From Bartonella tamiae Th239 (lineage in GTDB: Bacteria; Pseudomonadota; Alphaproteobacteria; Rhizobiales; Rhizobiaceae): a stretch of 64,000 nucleotides of DNA. Of the stretch, positions 40,917 to 49,584 are shown in pieces; the first letter of the stretch is position 1, and each line of letters opens with the position of its first letter. The notes under the pieces are model-generated. The model was given only the letters and a program-made list of their open reading frames with translations. It was not told the DNA's origin and made no database searches. A program made the translations under genes and the position numbers. Location of the stretch: positions 1,042,849-1,106,848 of the forward strand of contig NZ_JH725147.1 of assembly GCF_000278275.1 (NCBI RefSeq). The letters are read 5' to 3'.

Positions 40917-42554
40917 ATGAAAAAATGGGTATACAGTTTTGGCGATGAACAAGTCGAAGGAACTGCTAAAGACCACAATTTGCTTGGCGGAAAAGGTGCA
41001 AACCTTGCTGAAATGTGCAATCTCGGTTTACCTGTTCCGCCAGGATTTACACTTACAACACAAGTCTGCACATATTTTTATAATCATCAACGCCATTATC
41101 CAATGGATCTTGAAAAAAAAGTTAATCAAGCAATTATAAAAATTACCCAACAAACAAAGCGCATTTTTGGAGATAAAATAAAACCGCTGCTTTTATCCGT
41201 GCGTTCTGGTGCGCGTGTTTCTATGCCTGGCATGATGGATACAATTCTTAATCTTGGTTTGAACGATCAAACTGTCAAAGCAATTGCTGAAGAATCTCAA
41301 GATGAACGTTTTGCTTATGATTGTTATCGACGGTTTATTCAAATGTATAGTGATGTTGTGTTAGGTATTGATTATGCCCATTTTGAAGATATTCTTGATG
41401 GTGTGAAAGCTCGTTTTGGCTATGACGTTGAGACACAATTCACCGCTCATGACTGGAAAAACGTTATTCAAGATTTTAAATCATATATTGAATATGAATG
41501 GGGGAAACCTTTTCCTCAAGATCCTGCGCAACAATTATGGGGTGCAATAGAGGCTGTTTTTTCCAGTTGGATGACACCGCGCGCAATGACTTATCGGCGC
41601 TTGCATAGTATTCCTGAAGATTGGGGATCAGCCGTGACTATACAAGCAATGGTTTTTGGAAATATGGGGGATAATTCCGCAACGGGTGTTGCTTTTACGC
41701 GCAATCCATCAACAGGCGATCATGAACTTTATGGTGAGTTTCTTATAAATGCACAAGGGGAAGATGTTGTTTCCGGCATTCGAACACCGCAAAATATCAC
41801 AGAGTCTGCACAAATTGCAGCAGGTTCAAATGAGCCCTCACTTGAAAAATTAATGCCTGAAGCATTCTCTACTTTAAGGTCAATTGCAGATACGCTTGAA
41901 CGCCACTATTGCGATATGCAAGATATAGAATTTACAATTGAAAAGGGTAAAGTATGGATGTTGCAAACAAGGGTTGGTAAACGTACAGCGCTGGCTGCCT
42001 TGAAGATAGCGGTTGAAATGGTTAAGTCAGGATTGATCACAAAAGATGAGGCCATTTTACGGGTTGATCCAAAATCATTCGATCAATTAGTACATCCCAC
42101 GCTTGATCCTGATGCACCAAAAACCATTTTGGCTATTGGGCTTCCTGCATCACCGGGGATTGCAACAGGGGAAATTATTTTTACCTCTGAAGAAGCGGAA
42201 AAGGCATTACTCGAGGGACGTAAAGTTATTCTTGTTCGAAAAGAAATAAACCCTGAAGATATTCATGGTATGCATGGCGCGCAAGGAGTCCTAACCTTAT
42301 ATGGTGGAATGACCAGCCATGCCGCTGTTGTGGCGCGAGATATGGGAAAACCTTGTGTGTCAGGCGCAGCTTTTGTGCGCATTGATGAAAAAGCTGGTGT
42401 TTTAACCGCTGCTGGTGAACAATTTGTAAAAGGTGATATCTTAACTATTAATGGTGCAAACGGGCATATTTATAAAGGTCATGTTGCTACGATGACTGCC
42501 GAACGATCAGATGATTTTGCAACATTGATGGAATGGGCAGCTGAAAAATTTTAA
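40917..42554 (+). CDS. ppdK: Pyruvate phosphate dikinase lacking the PEP-binding C-terminal domain
   Basis: This protein of 545 residues has the ATP-grasp N-terminal domain (LLGGKGANLAEMCNLGLPVPPGFTL; LLLSVRSGARVSMPGMMDTILNLG; YGEFLINAQGEDVVSGIRTP) and the swivelling phosphohistidine domain (LTLYGGMTSHAAVVARDMGKPCVSG, with the His that carries phosphate). It stops right after this domain (MEWAAEKF). Usual PPDK is about 880 residues and ends with a TIM-barrel PEP/pyruvate domain, which is absent here and not found in the 293 bases that follow. PPDK activity (pyruvate + ATP + Pi to PEP) should be lost unless another gene supplies the domain. The remaining frame is intact. Confidence 0.9.
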   Translation: MKKWVYSFGDEQVEGTAKDHNLLGGKGANLAEMCNLGLPVPPGFTLTTQVCTYFYNHQRHYPMDLEKKVNQAIIKITQQTKRIFGDKIKPLLLSVRSGARVSMPGMMDTILNLGLNDQTVKAIAEESQDERFAYDCYRRFIQMYSDVVLGIDYAHFEDILDGVKARFGYDVETQFTAHDWKNVIQDFKSYIEYEWGKPFPQDPAQQLWGAIEAVFSSWMTPRAMTYRRLHSIPEDWGSAVTIQAMVFGNMGDNSATGVAFTRNPSTGDHELYGEFLINAQGEDVVSGIRTPQNITESAQIAAGSNEPSLEKLMPEAFSTLRSIADTLERHYCDMQDIEFTIEKGKVWMLQTRVGKRTALAALKIAVEMVKSGLITKDEAILRVDPKSFDQLVHPTLDPDAPKTILAIGLPASPGIATGEIIFTSEEAEKALLEGRKVILVRKEINPEDIHGMHGAQGVLTLYGGMTSHAAVVARDMGKPCVSGAAFVRIDEKAGVLTAAGEQFVKGDILTINGANGHIYKGHVATMTAERSDDFATLMEWAAEKF

Positions 42555-42847
42555 CTAAAAGTGTGATCAAAGTCTGAAATATTTTTGATGCATATGTGAT
42601 AAAATGGCTGATTACAAAGTTATTGTGCTTTGCAGTATAGAAAAGTTGTTTTTATCACCGAATATCGTAAAATAACACTCTGTAAATAACATTGTTATGT
42701 CATTCAAATTCATTGAAAAATAGTATACTCACTTATAATAGCAGAGTTAGTGTTAAATTTTATTAAGTAAAACTGATACAAAACAATTTTTTTGTAAAAG
42801 TTTAGTAATCATTATTGTAAAAGTTTCATAAAACGGAAAAATCTTAG

Positions 42848-43846
42848 ATGAGAAGACGATATGTAAGAAAACATTCTCTCGCTGCATTATGGTCCCTACG
42901 CTTTGGTTTTTTTGCTTTTTTACTTCTTATCGTATCAGTTTTATTGCATCGCGTATCTTTTATTCCGACACGTAATTTTTTTGCTTTTCTCATAATTATT
43001 GCTGTAATCGCTTTTTTGTCATTGCTTCTTGGCATAAAAGGTCTTTATGATTTATGGACTTTTGGTCATCGCGGCGGATTAAAATCACTTAAAGGATTGA
43101 TCTATGCTTTTTTAAGCGGGGGTCCTTTGATTATTGCTTTTTTCTTTTGGTTGTTTGCACAACCTATTTATGACGTATCAACAGATACAGTTTCCCCGCC
43201 TTCTTATCTTATAAATATACGTCCAAAAGATGCTTTACCGATTGTTGCTGATTTATCATCGCAAGAGGTTTTGCAAATGAATGAATGGCCACAAATGTTA
43301 GGAAGGCGTTTTGAAGGATCACCTGATATTGTTCTAAAATCAGTTTTAGAGGTACTTGAGCATAAAAAATGGCCTGTTATTGCGCAGTCTGGACACAATG
43401 CAAATTGGCAAAATAACACAACATTAAGGCGCAATGAAATGCGCCGAGATGATCAGTTTTTGAAGGATGAAGGATTTTTAAATCGTACAAAGAGTCAAAG
43501 TAGCAAGAAAATTCATTTAGACGATAATTTTAAAATAGATGAAAATGAAATGAAAGATCATCTAGTAGTTGATAATGAAAATATCAATATATCAACGGAT
43601 TTAACGCACTCTATGCTGGATGATGTCTTTTTAGTTCAAACTCAGGCAAAAACTTTTTACTTAGGTTTTTTAAGTGATATCGTTATTCGACTTATTGATG
43701 AGGGAGAAACGACCTTTGTTGATATGCGTGCAACGTCACAATATTTGAAACGTGATTTTGGTAATAATGCTCGTTTTACTATGGCATTTATGCATGAACT
43801 TGATACAAAAATGCTTTTAACACCAACTTCTCAAGAAATTGAATAA
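42848..43846 (+). CDS. DUF1499 membrane protein
   Basis: This 332-residue protein has three or four membrane helices in the first 120 residues (FGFFAFLLLIVSVLL, FFAFLIIIAVIAFLSLLLGI, LIIAFFFWLFA), then a soluble DUF1499 domain (RRFEGSPDIVLKSVLEVLEHKKWPVIAQ and LGFLSDIVIRLIDEGETTFVDMRATSQYLKRDFGNNARF). The loop at about residues 195-260 is hydrophilic and variable. Function is unknown. It overlaps the convergent MBL hydrolase gene by 16 bases at the 3' end. Confidence 0.75.
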   Translation: MRRRYVRKHSLAALWSLRFGFFAFLLLIVSVLLHRVSFIPTRNFFAFLIIIAVIAFLSLLLGIKGLYDLWTFGHRGGLKSLKGLIYAFLSGGPLIIAFFFWLFAQPIYDVSTDTVSPPSYLINIRPKDALPIVADLSSQEVLQMNEWPQMLGRRFEGSPDIVLKSVLEVLEHKKWPVIAQSGHNANWQNNTTLRRNEMRRDDQFLKDEGFLNRTKSQSSKKIHLDDNFKIDENEMKDHLVVDNENINISTDLTHSMLDDVFLVQTQAKTFYLGFLSDIVIRLIDEGETTFVDMRATSQYLKRDFGNNARFTMAFMHELDTKMLLTPTSQEIE

Positions 43847-44739
43847 TGGCCATAAAGGCTTGGTGCCCCTTTTGTTTTGACCAGATTGCGCGCCACCAAA
43901 TCTTCTAAATGTGCAAATACAGATAGTGCTGCTGCTTTATGAAGCTTTGGATCCGTATCGCGATAAAGAGTTTGGACAATCGTCTTAATATCACAATCGC
44001 CTTTTGCAAGACGATTAAAAATAGCACATTCTCGTATTTTACGGTGTGTTTTTAAAGCACGAACAAAATGGTGAGGCTTGTATACAGCACCACCATGGCC
44101 AGGAAGATAGACTTTATCATGCCGTTTTAACAACTTGTCGAGTGAGTGCATATAATCCCTCATTGAGCCTTCAGGAGGAGCTATAACGGTTGTTGACCAA
44201 GCCATAACGTGGTCGCCCGTAAATAAAATACCGCTATTAGCAAGAGCAAAAGCCGTATGACTTGCCATATGTCCTGGTGTTGTGACAGAAGTGATTGCCC
44301 AACCATCCCCTTCAATGGTTTGACCATCTTTAAGGTCAATATCAGGTTTAAAATCAATCTGGCTACCAGATTCAAGAATTATTTGATTTGAAAATGCTTC
44401 ATTATTTGCATGCCGATACCGTCCTACTGCAACAATTTTTGCTCCTGTATGCTGTGCAATTTTCTTTGCAAGTCCACAATGATCCAAATGACAATGCGTA
44501 ACGAAAATATGGCTTAATGGGTGACTATCAATATGTTTTAATAAAGTTTGTAAGTGATTTTTATCATTAGGACCGGGATCGATAAGCGCAAGTGTATCAG
44601 TGCCAATGAGAAAACTATTGGTTCCTTTAAACGTAAAAGGAGAAGGATTAGGCGCCGTAAGTCGACGAATATTTGGAGCAAGAATAACAGCCTGTCCATA
44701 ATTAGGATCAAATTCCTTTACGAAAGGAATGGGCATCAT
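43831..44739 (-). CDS. Metallo-beta-lactamase-fold hydrolase (LACTB2-like)
   Basis: This 302-residue MBL-fold protein has the zinc motif THCHLDHCG (HxHxDH), GTNSFLIGTDTLALIDPGPND near the start, PGHMASHTAFAL, FTGDHVMAWSTTVIAPPEG and a distal LPGHGG. It belongs to the LACTB2-like group, which includes RNases and thioesterases, not true beta-lactamases. A C-terminal winged-helix-like part (KAAALSVFAHLEDLVARNLV) is typical. It has no signal peptide, so it is cytosolic and separate from the class D enzyme. Confidence 0.9.
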   Translation of the reverse strand: MMPIPFVKEFDPNYGQAVILAPNIRRLTAPNPSPFTFKGTNSFLIGTDTLALIDPGPNDKNHLQTLLKHIDSHPLSHIFVTHCHLDHCGLAKKIAQHTGAKIVAVGRYRHANNEAFSNQIILESGSQIDFKPDIDLKDGQTIEGDGWAITSVTTPGHMASHTAFALANSGILFTGDHVMAWSTTVIAPPEGSMRDYMHSLDKLLKRHDKVYLPGHGGAVYKPHHFVRALKTHRKIRECAIFNRLAKGDCDIKTIVQTLYRDTDPKLHKAAALSVFAHLEDLVARNLVKTKGAPSLYGHYSIS

Positions 44740-44951
44740 ATTGTCCTTTTGAATTACTCTTATGATATGAATTTCATTAGCATAGATATAAGAAATAGGG
44801 CAGTTTCATATAGATACGAATACATGGCATCTTATTTTATAATAATCCTCTATAAATGATAGGGACGATAAATAAAGAGAGGTATTTTATCGAGTTTTTT
44901 AAATTTATTTTTTCAGTCATTAAAAAAATTGTCAGCTTTTTATTTAAGATA

Positions 44952-44980
44952 TTGCGTAATTAAATTTGACTCGCTATAAG
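44952..44980 (+). promoter_or_regulatory. Candidate promoter for tRNA-Gln
   Basis: TTGCGT (44952-44957) and TATAAG (44975-44980) are 17 bases apart. A GC-rich discriminator (GGCGCAC) follows, a feature of stable-RNA promoters. The start would be near 44987, about 24 bases before the tRNA. Confidence 0.4.
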
Positions 44981-45010
44981 GCGCACACACATATGAATAT
45001 ATTGTGTTTT

Positions 45011-45085
45011 TGGGGTATAGCCAAGCGGTAAGGCACCGGTTTTTGATACCGGCATTCCCTGGTTCGAATCCAGGTACCCCAGCCA
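45011..45085 (+). tRNA. tRNA-Gln (TTG)
   Basis: The 75-base cloverleaf is complete, including the encoded CCA. The acceptor stem TGGGGTA pairs with TACCCCA, the D arm is GCCAAGCGGTAAGGC, and the anticodon stem CCGGT/ACCGG encloses TTTTGAT, giving the anticodon TTG (Gln). The T arm is CCTGGTTCGAATCCAGG. Discriminator is G. Confidence 0.97.
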
Positions 45086-45468
45086 TTTTAAATAACATGT
45101 CTGTATGTTCAATTTCATTATTCTTTTTTAAAATTTTATAAAAGCAAAGATTATCGGTGCTATAAGCTTACTGTGTTTCTTGTTATTTAAGCACGAATAA
45201 AAGATCAAACACACTATATCATTGTTGATGTTTGTTATTTCTCTGATCTTAATTAAGAATTGGATCATCAGGACTTATAAGTACATATTAACATTTATAA
45301 ATGGTGTTTGCGTTATTAAAAAAAATTTACAAAGAATTTTATTCACTAAGTTAGTGATTTTAAAATTTATTTGTCTGTTTATGTCTTTATTCTAACCATA
45401 TGATTCTATCATTATTTAATGATGCTTTTCAGAATAATCCTGATCATAATTTTAGAAATACAAAAGGA
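45086..45468. other. Intergenic region after tRNA-Gln
   Basis: These 383 bases, between tRNA-Gln and the end of corA, are AT-rich. No gene, integrase remnant or duplicated tRNA 3' end was found, so there is no sign of an integrated element here. Confidence 0.5.
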
Positions 45469-46350
45469 TTAAAGCCAGCCTTTTTTTCGAAAATAGGCAA
45501 GCGGTAGAATAGACGATACAATCATAATAAAAAGGGCAATGGGATAGCCCCATTTTTCATCAAGTTCTGGCATGAATTGAAAATTCATACCATAAATGGA
45601 TGCAATTAATGTCGGTGGCATAAAGCCTACAGCAGCAACAGAAAATATTTTAATAATCGCATTTTGTTCAGTAGATATCATGTCAACAACAGTATCTAGA
45701 AGAAACGTCATTTTTGTAGAAAGAAAATCCGTATAATGTTCCAGAGATTGAGTATCGCGTTCTAAAGATTCAATAGCAGCTTTTACATCTTTTTTAGGTA
45801 ATAGTTTTTTGCCATAGCTATCTGCATAGACAAGCAAACGACTGATTCCTGCAATACTTTCGCGCACCATAGACAAAAATGTGCCCACGCGTCCAATCCG
45901 TGTTAACATTTTTCTAAAGTAACTTGTGGACATTGGTGGCGCTGATTTGTCGCGGTGAAAAATACGACGCGCGGCTTTTTCTATATGGCGTGAGATGCGA
46001 GCGAGAAAATCAGCAAGCCGATCTGTTGCAGCTTCAATAAGTCCAAGTAGAATGCTAATGCCTATAGATTGACTGTTGATGAAACCATTTCCTGCTTTTG
46101 TGAAGCGGGAAATAAAAAGATCTATTGCTTTAGGTTGGCTATAACGCACTGTAATTAAGCGAAATCTCACCAAAATAAAGGTTATAGGTGCAATGTCTTT
46201 TGTGTCATCTTCTAAACTATAAATCAATGGAGCAATCAGATATTGAACATTATTTTCCATATAAAACCGATTTGATTCGGCAATATCAACCATATCGTCA
46301 TAAGTAGGTATTTCAATTTTTAACCAATGTTCTATTTTCTTTTTTTTCAT
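45469..46350 (-). CDS. corA: CorA-family Mg2+/Co2+ transporter, main reading frame of a frameshifted gene
   Basis: This frame encodes 293 residues with the CorA long-helix region, the C-terminal YGMNFQFMPELDEKWGYP (GMN motif) and two membrane helices (ALFIMIVSSILPLAYF). CorA pentamers carry Mg2+ across the inner membrane. The ATG at 46350 is not the natural start: upstream, frame +1 encodes a typical CorA N terminus from ATG 46462 (MIRGFRNCCDHLIE...LLWIDLIHPTIDE). The two join if one A is dropped from the run of eight A just after 46350, giving 330 residues. Sequencing error, a true disruption or ribosomal slippage are all possible. Confidence 0.88.
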   Translation of the reverse strand: MKKKKIEHWLKIEIPTYDDMVDIAESNRFYMENNVQYLIAPLIYSLEDDTKDIAPITFILVRFRLITVRYSQPKAIDLFISRFTKAGNGFINSQSIGISILLGLIEAATDRLADFLARISRHIEKAARRIFHRDKSAPPMSTSYFRKMLTRIGRVGTFLSMVRESIAGISRLLVYADSYGKKLLPKKDVKAAIESLERDTQSLEHYTDFLSTKMTFLLDTVVDMISTEQNAIIKIFSVAAVGFMPPTLIASIYGMNFQFMPELDEKWGYPIALFIMIVSSILPLAYFRKKGWL

Positions 46351-46462
46351 CTATCGTTGGATGAATAAGATCAATCCACAATAAATCGTCAGATAATGAT
46401 TTAGGATTATCAAGATTTATTTCTATAAGGTGGTCACAACAGTTTCGAAAACCGCGTATCAT
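46341..46462 (-). other. Displaced N-terminal coding segment of corA, with poly-A frameshift
   Basis: From ATG 46462 the frame encodes about 40 residues (MIRGFRNCCDHLIEINLD, then DDLLWIDLIHPTIDEK) matching the CorA family start (WIDL...PT). It leaves the corA frame at the A8 run (46341-46348). The ATG overlaps the stop of the methylmalonyl-CoA mutase gene as ATGA, showing the natural start was here. Confidence 0.75.
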
Positions 46463-47778
46463 TCACTTATTTTCACAGGTTCAATGGGGGCACGTTTTTG
46501 CGCTTCTAATAAATCTTGGTCCCAACGTCCTGTTGTCAAGGGGTCGCAATGTTTTATGCCTTCCGCTTGAAACGATGTTTTCTGATTTGTTGTAATATGC
46601 GTTGGTCCTTCCTCTTCCACAGAGAAAATGGACGTTCCAATAATTGCTCTTTCATTCTTATGGAAACGGATCAATTGTAGATCGCGAGATTCTTCAATAC
46701 GCTTTTCTAAATGACCATCAATAAGGCTTTGCATCACACCACCCTCATTTTCAAAGCGTTGAAATTCCTTCCATGATGCATCAATAAGAGCCGTAACATC
46801 ATTCGTTGGTTGGTTTGATTTTTCTGTAATGGGGTGGACTGTTTCATCAATTAAAACAAGTTGACTATTACGTGCAATGCGTCTTGCATAAGAATCTGGT
46901 AGTCCAAAAACGAAACTGTGCGGCAAAATAGAAACTGATGTTGCACCATTACTAATGGCTGTATGTGCAGCTGTTGAAGCACGGATAATATTGTTATGAG
47001 TGTCTCTACTGGTCATCATGCGCATTGATGTTTCAACATGAATAACAGCTTGATATGGGGAAGGGACACCACGTTCTTCCTGCAGTCGTCGCCATAAATA
47101 ATCCAACGCCTGTATCTTTGCCTGTCCTGTAATGGGATCTTGGTCAAGAGCCATCGCAAAACCAATATGGGGTAGTGCATAAACAATATGATGGCGTGCA
47201 TCTTCCACCATGCGCAAATGACCTAAAGCGACTGATAGCATTGCACCGATTTCTTGCGCAGGTGTTGCACCAGCATTATGATAGGGGCGGCTATCGGCTT
47301 CCAGCACTATGCCTGGAAGTCCAGAAGAAAAAAATCCCGACATTGATTGCGGCAAGGATGCTTTGAGCGCTTCAATCGACATTTTAAGCTTGCCTGTTGT
47401 TGCAAGAATAGCTGTAGGATCTGTGCTAAAAGTCAGTTTTGTTTTATTAGGGTCAATACGACGGTGCTGCAAATAGTCAATAAAACTATCGGCAACAAGA
47501 CGTCCATGTGGGTGGTTGTCTAAGCGTATATGAATGCCGTCAAGGTTAATGTTTTCAAATAATATTGGAATTGTTTCTGCTAGTGCAGGAAGACCAAATC
47601 CGTAAGCACTATTTGCACCTTCAAAAATAAGAGCAACACCCGTTGCACCATTTTCCAGATCTTTTTGAAGCTGGTGGTGCGCGCGTTCAATATCAGGATC
47701 ATCAGCTCGCTGCATGACAGACCAATTTGCTTTACGAGAAGAGGTTTTTGGTAGGGTGTGCGTATTTTTTGGGTTCAT
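46459..47778 (-). CDS. Methylmalonyl-CoA mutase small subunit (MutA-like)
   Basis: This 439-residue protein has the mutase TIM-barrel signatures: NWSVMQRADDPDIERAHHQLQKDLENGATGVALIF, SRPYHNAGATPAQEIGAMLSVALGHLRMVEDA, and QAVIHVETSMRMMTSRDTHNNIIRASTAAHTAISNGATSVSILPH. It resembles the small, catalytically inactive subunit that pairs with the B12-binding large subunit in propionate metabolism (methylmalonyl-CoA to succinyl-CoA). The C-terminal B12-like domain is absent. The large-subunit gene, usually next to it, is not here. Its stop overlaps the natural corA start (ATGA). Confidence 0.85.
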   Translation of the reverse strand: MNPKNTHTLPKTSSRKANWSVMQRADDPDIERAHHQLQKDLENGATGVALIFEGANSAYGFGLPALAETIPILFENINLDGIHIRLDNHPHGRLVADSFIDYLQHRRIDPNKTKLTFSTDPTAILATTGKLKMSIEALKASLPQSMSGFFSSGLPGIVLEADSRPYHNAGATPAQEIGAMLSVALGHLRMVEDARHHIVYALPHIGFAMALDQDPITGQAKIQALDYLWRRLQEERGVPSPYQAVIHVETSMRMMTSRDTHNNIIRASTAAHTAISNGATSVSILPHSFVFGLPDSYARRIARNSQLVLIDETVHPITEKSNQPTNDVTALIDASWKEFQRFENEGGVMQSLIDGHLEKRIEESRDLQLIRFHKNERAIIGTSIFSVEEEGPTHITTNQKTSFQAEGIKHCDPLTTGRWDQDLLEAQKRAPIEPVKISE

Positions 47779-48258
47779 GAGACAACCACAATCCTGCTTA
47801 TTATATTTACAAACTCATTTCTAACTATGAAGACAAAAACACAAAGCGCATTTCTATGCAAGGTCAACGATGTATATTCTATTTAACGAAGAAATATAAA
47901 AATCCCAATCATTTCCTTAAATAAGGTAATCTATTTTGACGTTTTATCATTATACAAATGTGAGAATTTTTCATCAAAAGTATTTTTATTTTGTTTTTAT
48001 ATGATTTATCTTTCTATTTTAGTTTTTAAAATTTTGAAAAAGAATCTGAACACATAAAAGTGATAAGAAAAAAGTCAAAAGTCAATGAATTTGGAAATTA
48101 TAACAATCGTTTGGATATTTGTTTATAAAATAAGCTTTTAGCAATCAGTAATATCAACTCTCATCACAATTAATCTTATGAAATAATTTATTTTAAATAC
48201 GACTTATAAATGAAAAAATACCGCTTTGAATAAGCTTGATAATGACGAAAGATTGAAT
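47779..48258. other. Divergent intergenic region, MutA-like gene / MFS permease
   Basis: This 480-base AT-rich spacer should hold promoters for both genes. No repeats, RNA genes or coding remnants were recognised. The A/T-rich stretch near 47880-48050 has no clear hexamer pair. Confidence 0.45.
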
Positions 48259-49461
48259 ATGAATACTTCAAAATCTTCAACAGTGATGGCTAATTTTGTC
48301 TTAGGATTCAGCCTAACACTGATTGCTTTTAATCTGCGTCCAGTTTTTTCATCTCTTTCTGTTTTACTGCCAGATATTTTACGCGATTTAGAAATGAGCA
48401 GCTTAGAAGGTGGGATTTTAACGACGCTGCCTGTGTTGTGCCTTGGTCTTTTTGCACCTCTTGCGCCTTATTTATCTCAAAAAATTGGCGCAGAGCGCAC
48501 GTTGTTCGTCGCGCTTATTCTTTTAGCAATTGGACTTATTTTACGTAGTACAGGCCAAGTTCCGTTTCTCTATCTTGGCGCTATTTTTGCTGGTGCTGGT
48601 ATTGCTTTAGGCAATGTCTTATTACCCGGTGTTATTAAGCGTGATTTTCCTCATCAATTGGCTTTGATGACCAGTCTTTATACAATGGCATTATGCGGTG
48701 GCGCGGCACTAGCTGTAGGAACAACAGTTCCCATTATGCATTTTTTGAGCGATTCGTGGCAAAAAGCACTTGGGTTTTGGTTTTTTCCTGTTTTTATCGT
48801 GATGATTTTATGGCTGCCTCAACTTAAAAGCAAATATGCCCAATCATCAAAACAAAATTACAAAGTCAAAGGGTTTATGGGTGATCCCATTGCTTGGCAA
48901 GTGACCTTTTATATGGGGTTACAATCTTCTTTGGCCTATTGTGTTTTTGGCTGGCTTGCCCCAATTTTGGTTGAACGTGGTATTGAAATTACCGTGTCTG
49001 GAACATTCATTTCAGTCTCTATTATTATTCAAGCACTCTCATGCCTTGTCACTCCTTTAATTGCGTCTAGATTAAAAACACAAAGTTGGTTGAATGTTAT
49101 TTTATGTATTGTGGCTCTCATTGGTCTTTTAGGTTTTATATTTGCACCGCTTTCAACAATGTGGATTTGGGTTTTTGTACAGGGTATAGGGCAGGGTGGT
49201 TTAATTGCCGCAGCTATGATGATGATTGTATTGCGCGCGCGTGATGCGCATGTTGCTTCTTACTTATCAGGCATGGCCCAATGTATTGGATATTGTCTTG
49301 CCGCTATTGGCCCGCTTTTGGTAGGTCTTGTACATGATTGGACAGGACGTTTTGAGTGGTGCAGTTTGGTTTTTTTGGGCTTTGGTTTTGGTGCCGCAAT
49401 TGCAGGCTTTTATTGTGGACGCAACCGTTATACAAATACGCAAACTATTTTTAAATATTAG
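48259..49461 (+). CDS. MFS transporter (CynX/NimT family)
   Basis: This protein of about 400 residues has 12 predicted membrane helices. The N-terminal FNLRPVFSSLSVLLPDILRDLEMSSLEGGILTTLPVLCLGLFAPLAP is typical of the CynX/NimT (cyanate/nitroimidazole) MFS group, with the RPV/ALRP-like region. Substrate is unknown; drug or small-anion export is possible. ATG at 48259 is chosen; the TTG at 48226 is upstream in frame. It stands alone on the plus strand, followed by the HerA-like gene after 123 bases. Confidence 0.88.
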   Translation: MNTSKSSTVMANFVLGFSLTLIAFNLRPVFSSLSVLLPDILRDLEMSSLEGGILTTLPVLCLGLFAPLAPYLSQKIGAERTLFVALILLAIGLILRSTGQVPFLYLGAIFAGAGIALGNVLLPGVIKRDFPHQLALMTSLYTMALCGGAALAVGTTVPIMHFLSDSWQKALGFWFFPVFIVMILWLPQLKSKYAQSSKQNYKVKGFMGDPIAWQVTFYMGLQSSLAYCVFGWLAPILVERGIEITVSGTFISVSIIIQALSCLVTPLIASRLKTQSWLNVILCIVALIGLLGFIFAPLSTMWIWVFVQGIGQGGLIAAAMMMIVLRARDAHVASYLSGMAQCIGYCLAAIGPLLVGLVHDWTGRFEWCSLVFLGFGFGAAIAGFYCGRNRYTNTQTIFKY

Positions 49462-49584
49462 CCATTATCAACAATCAATGCACTTAATACATAAAAATAA
49501 TATCTGGAATGCTTTTTTATTTCACTTTATCTTTATCTGTGAAAACGCGACCTCAAGCTATTATTTCATCAAAGGTAAAACAGA

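Noticed and set aside
43831-44739. Second beta-lactamase based on the metallo-beta-lactamase fold
   Set aside because: It has no signal peptide and matches LACTB2-like hydrolases, so resistance activity is unlikely.
45011-45468. Possible integration site at tRNA-Gln
   Set aside because: No integrase, no duplicated tRNA 3' end and no foreign-looking genes follow the tRNA.
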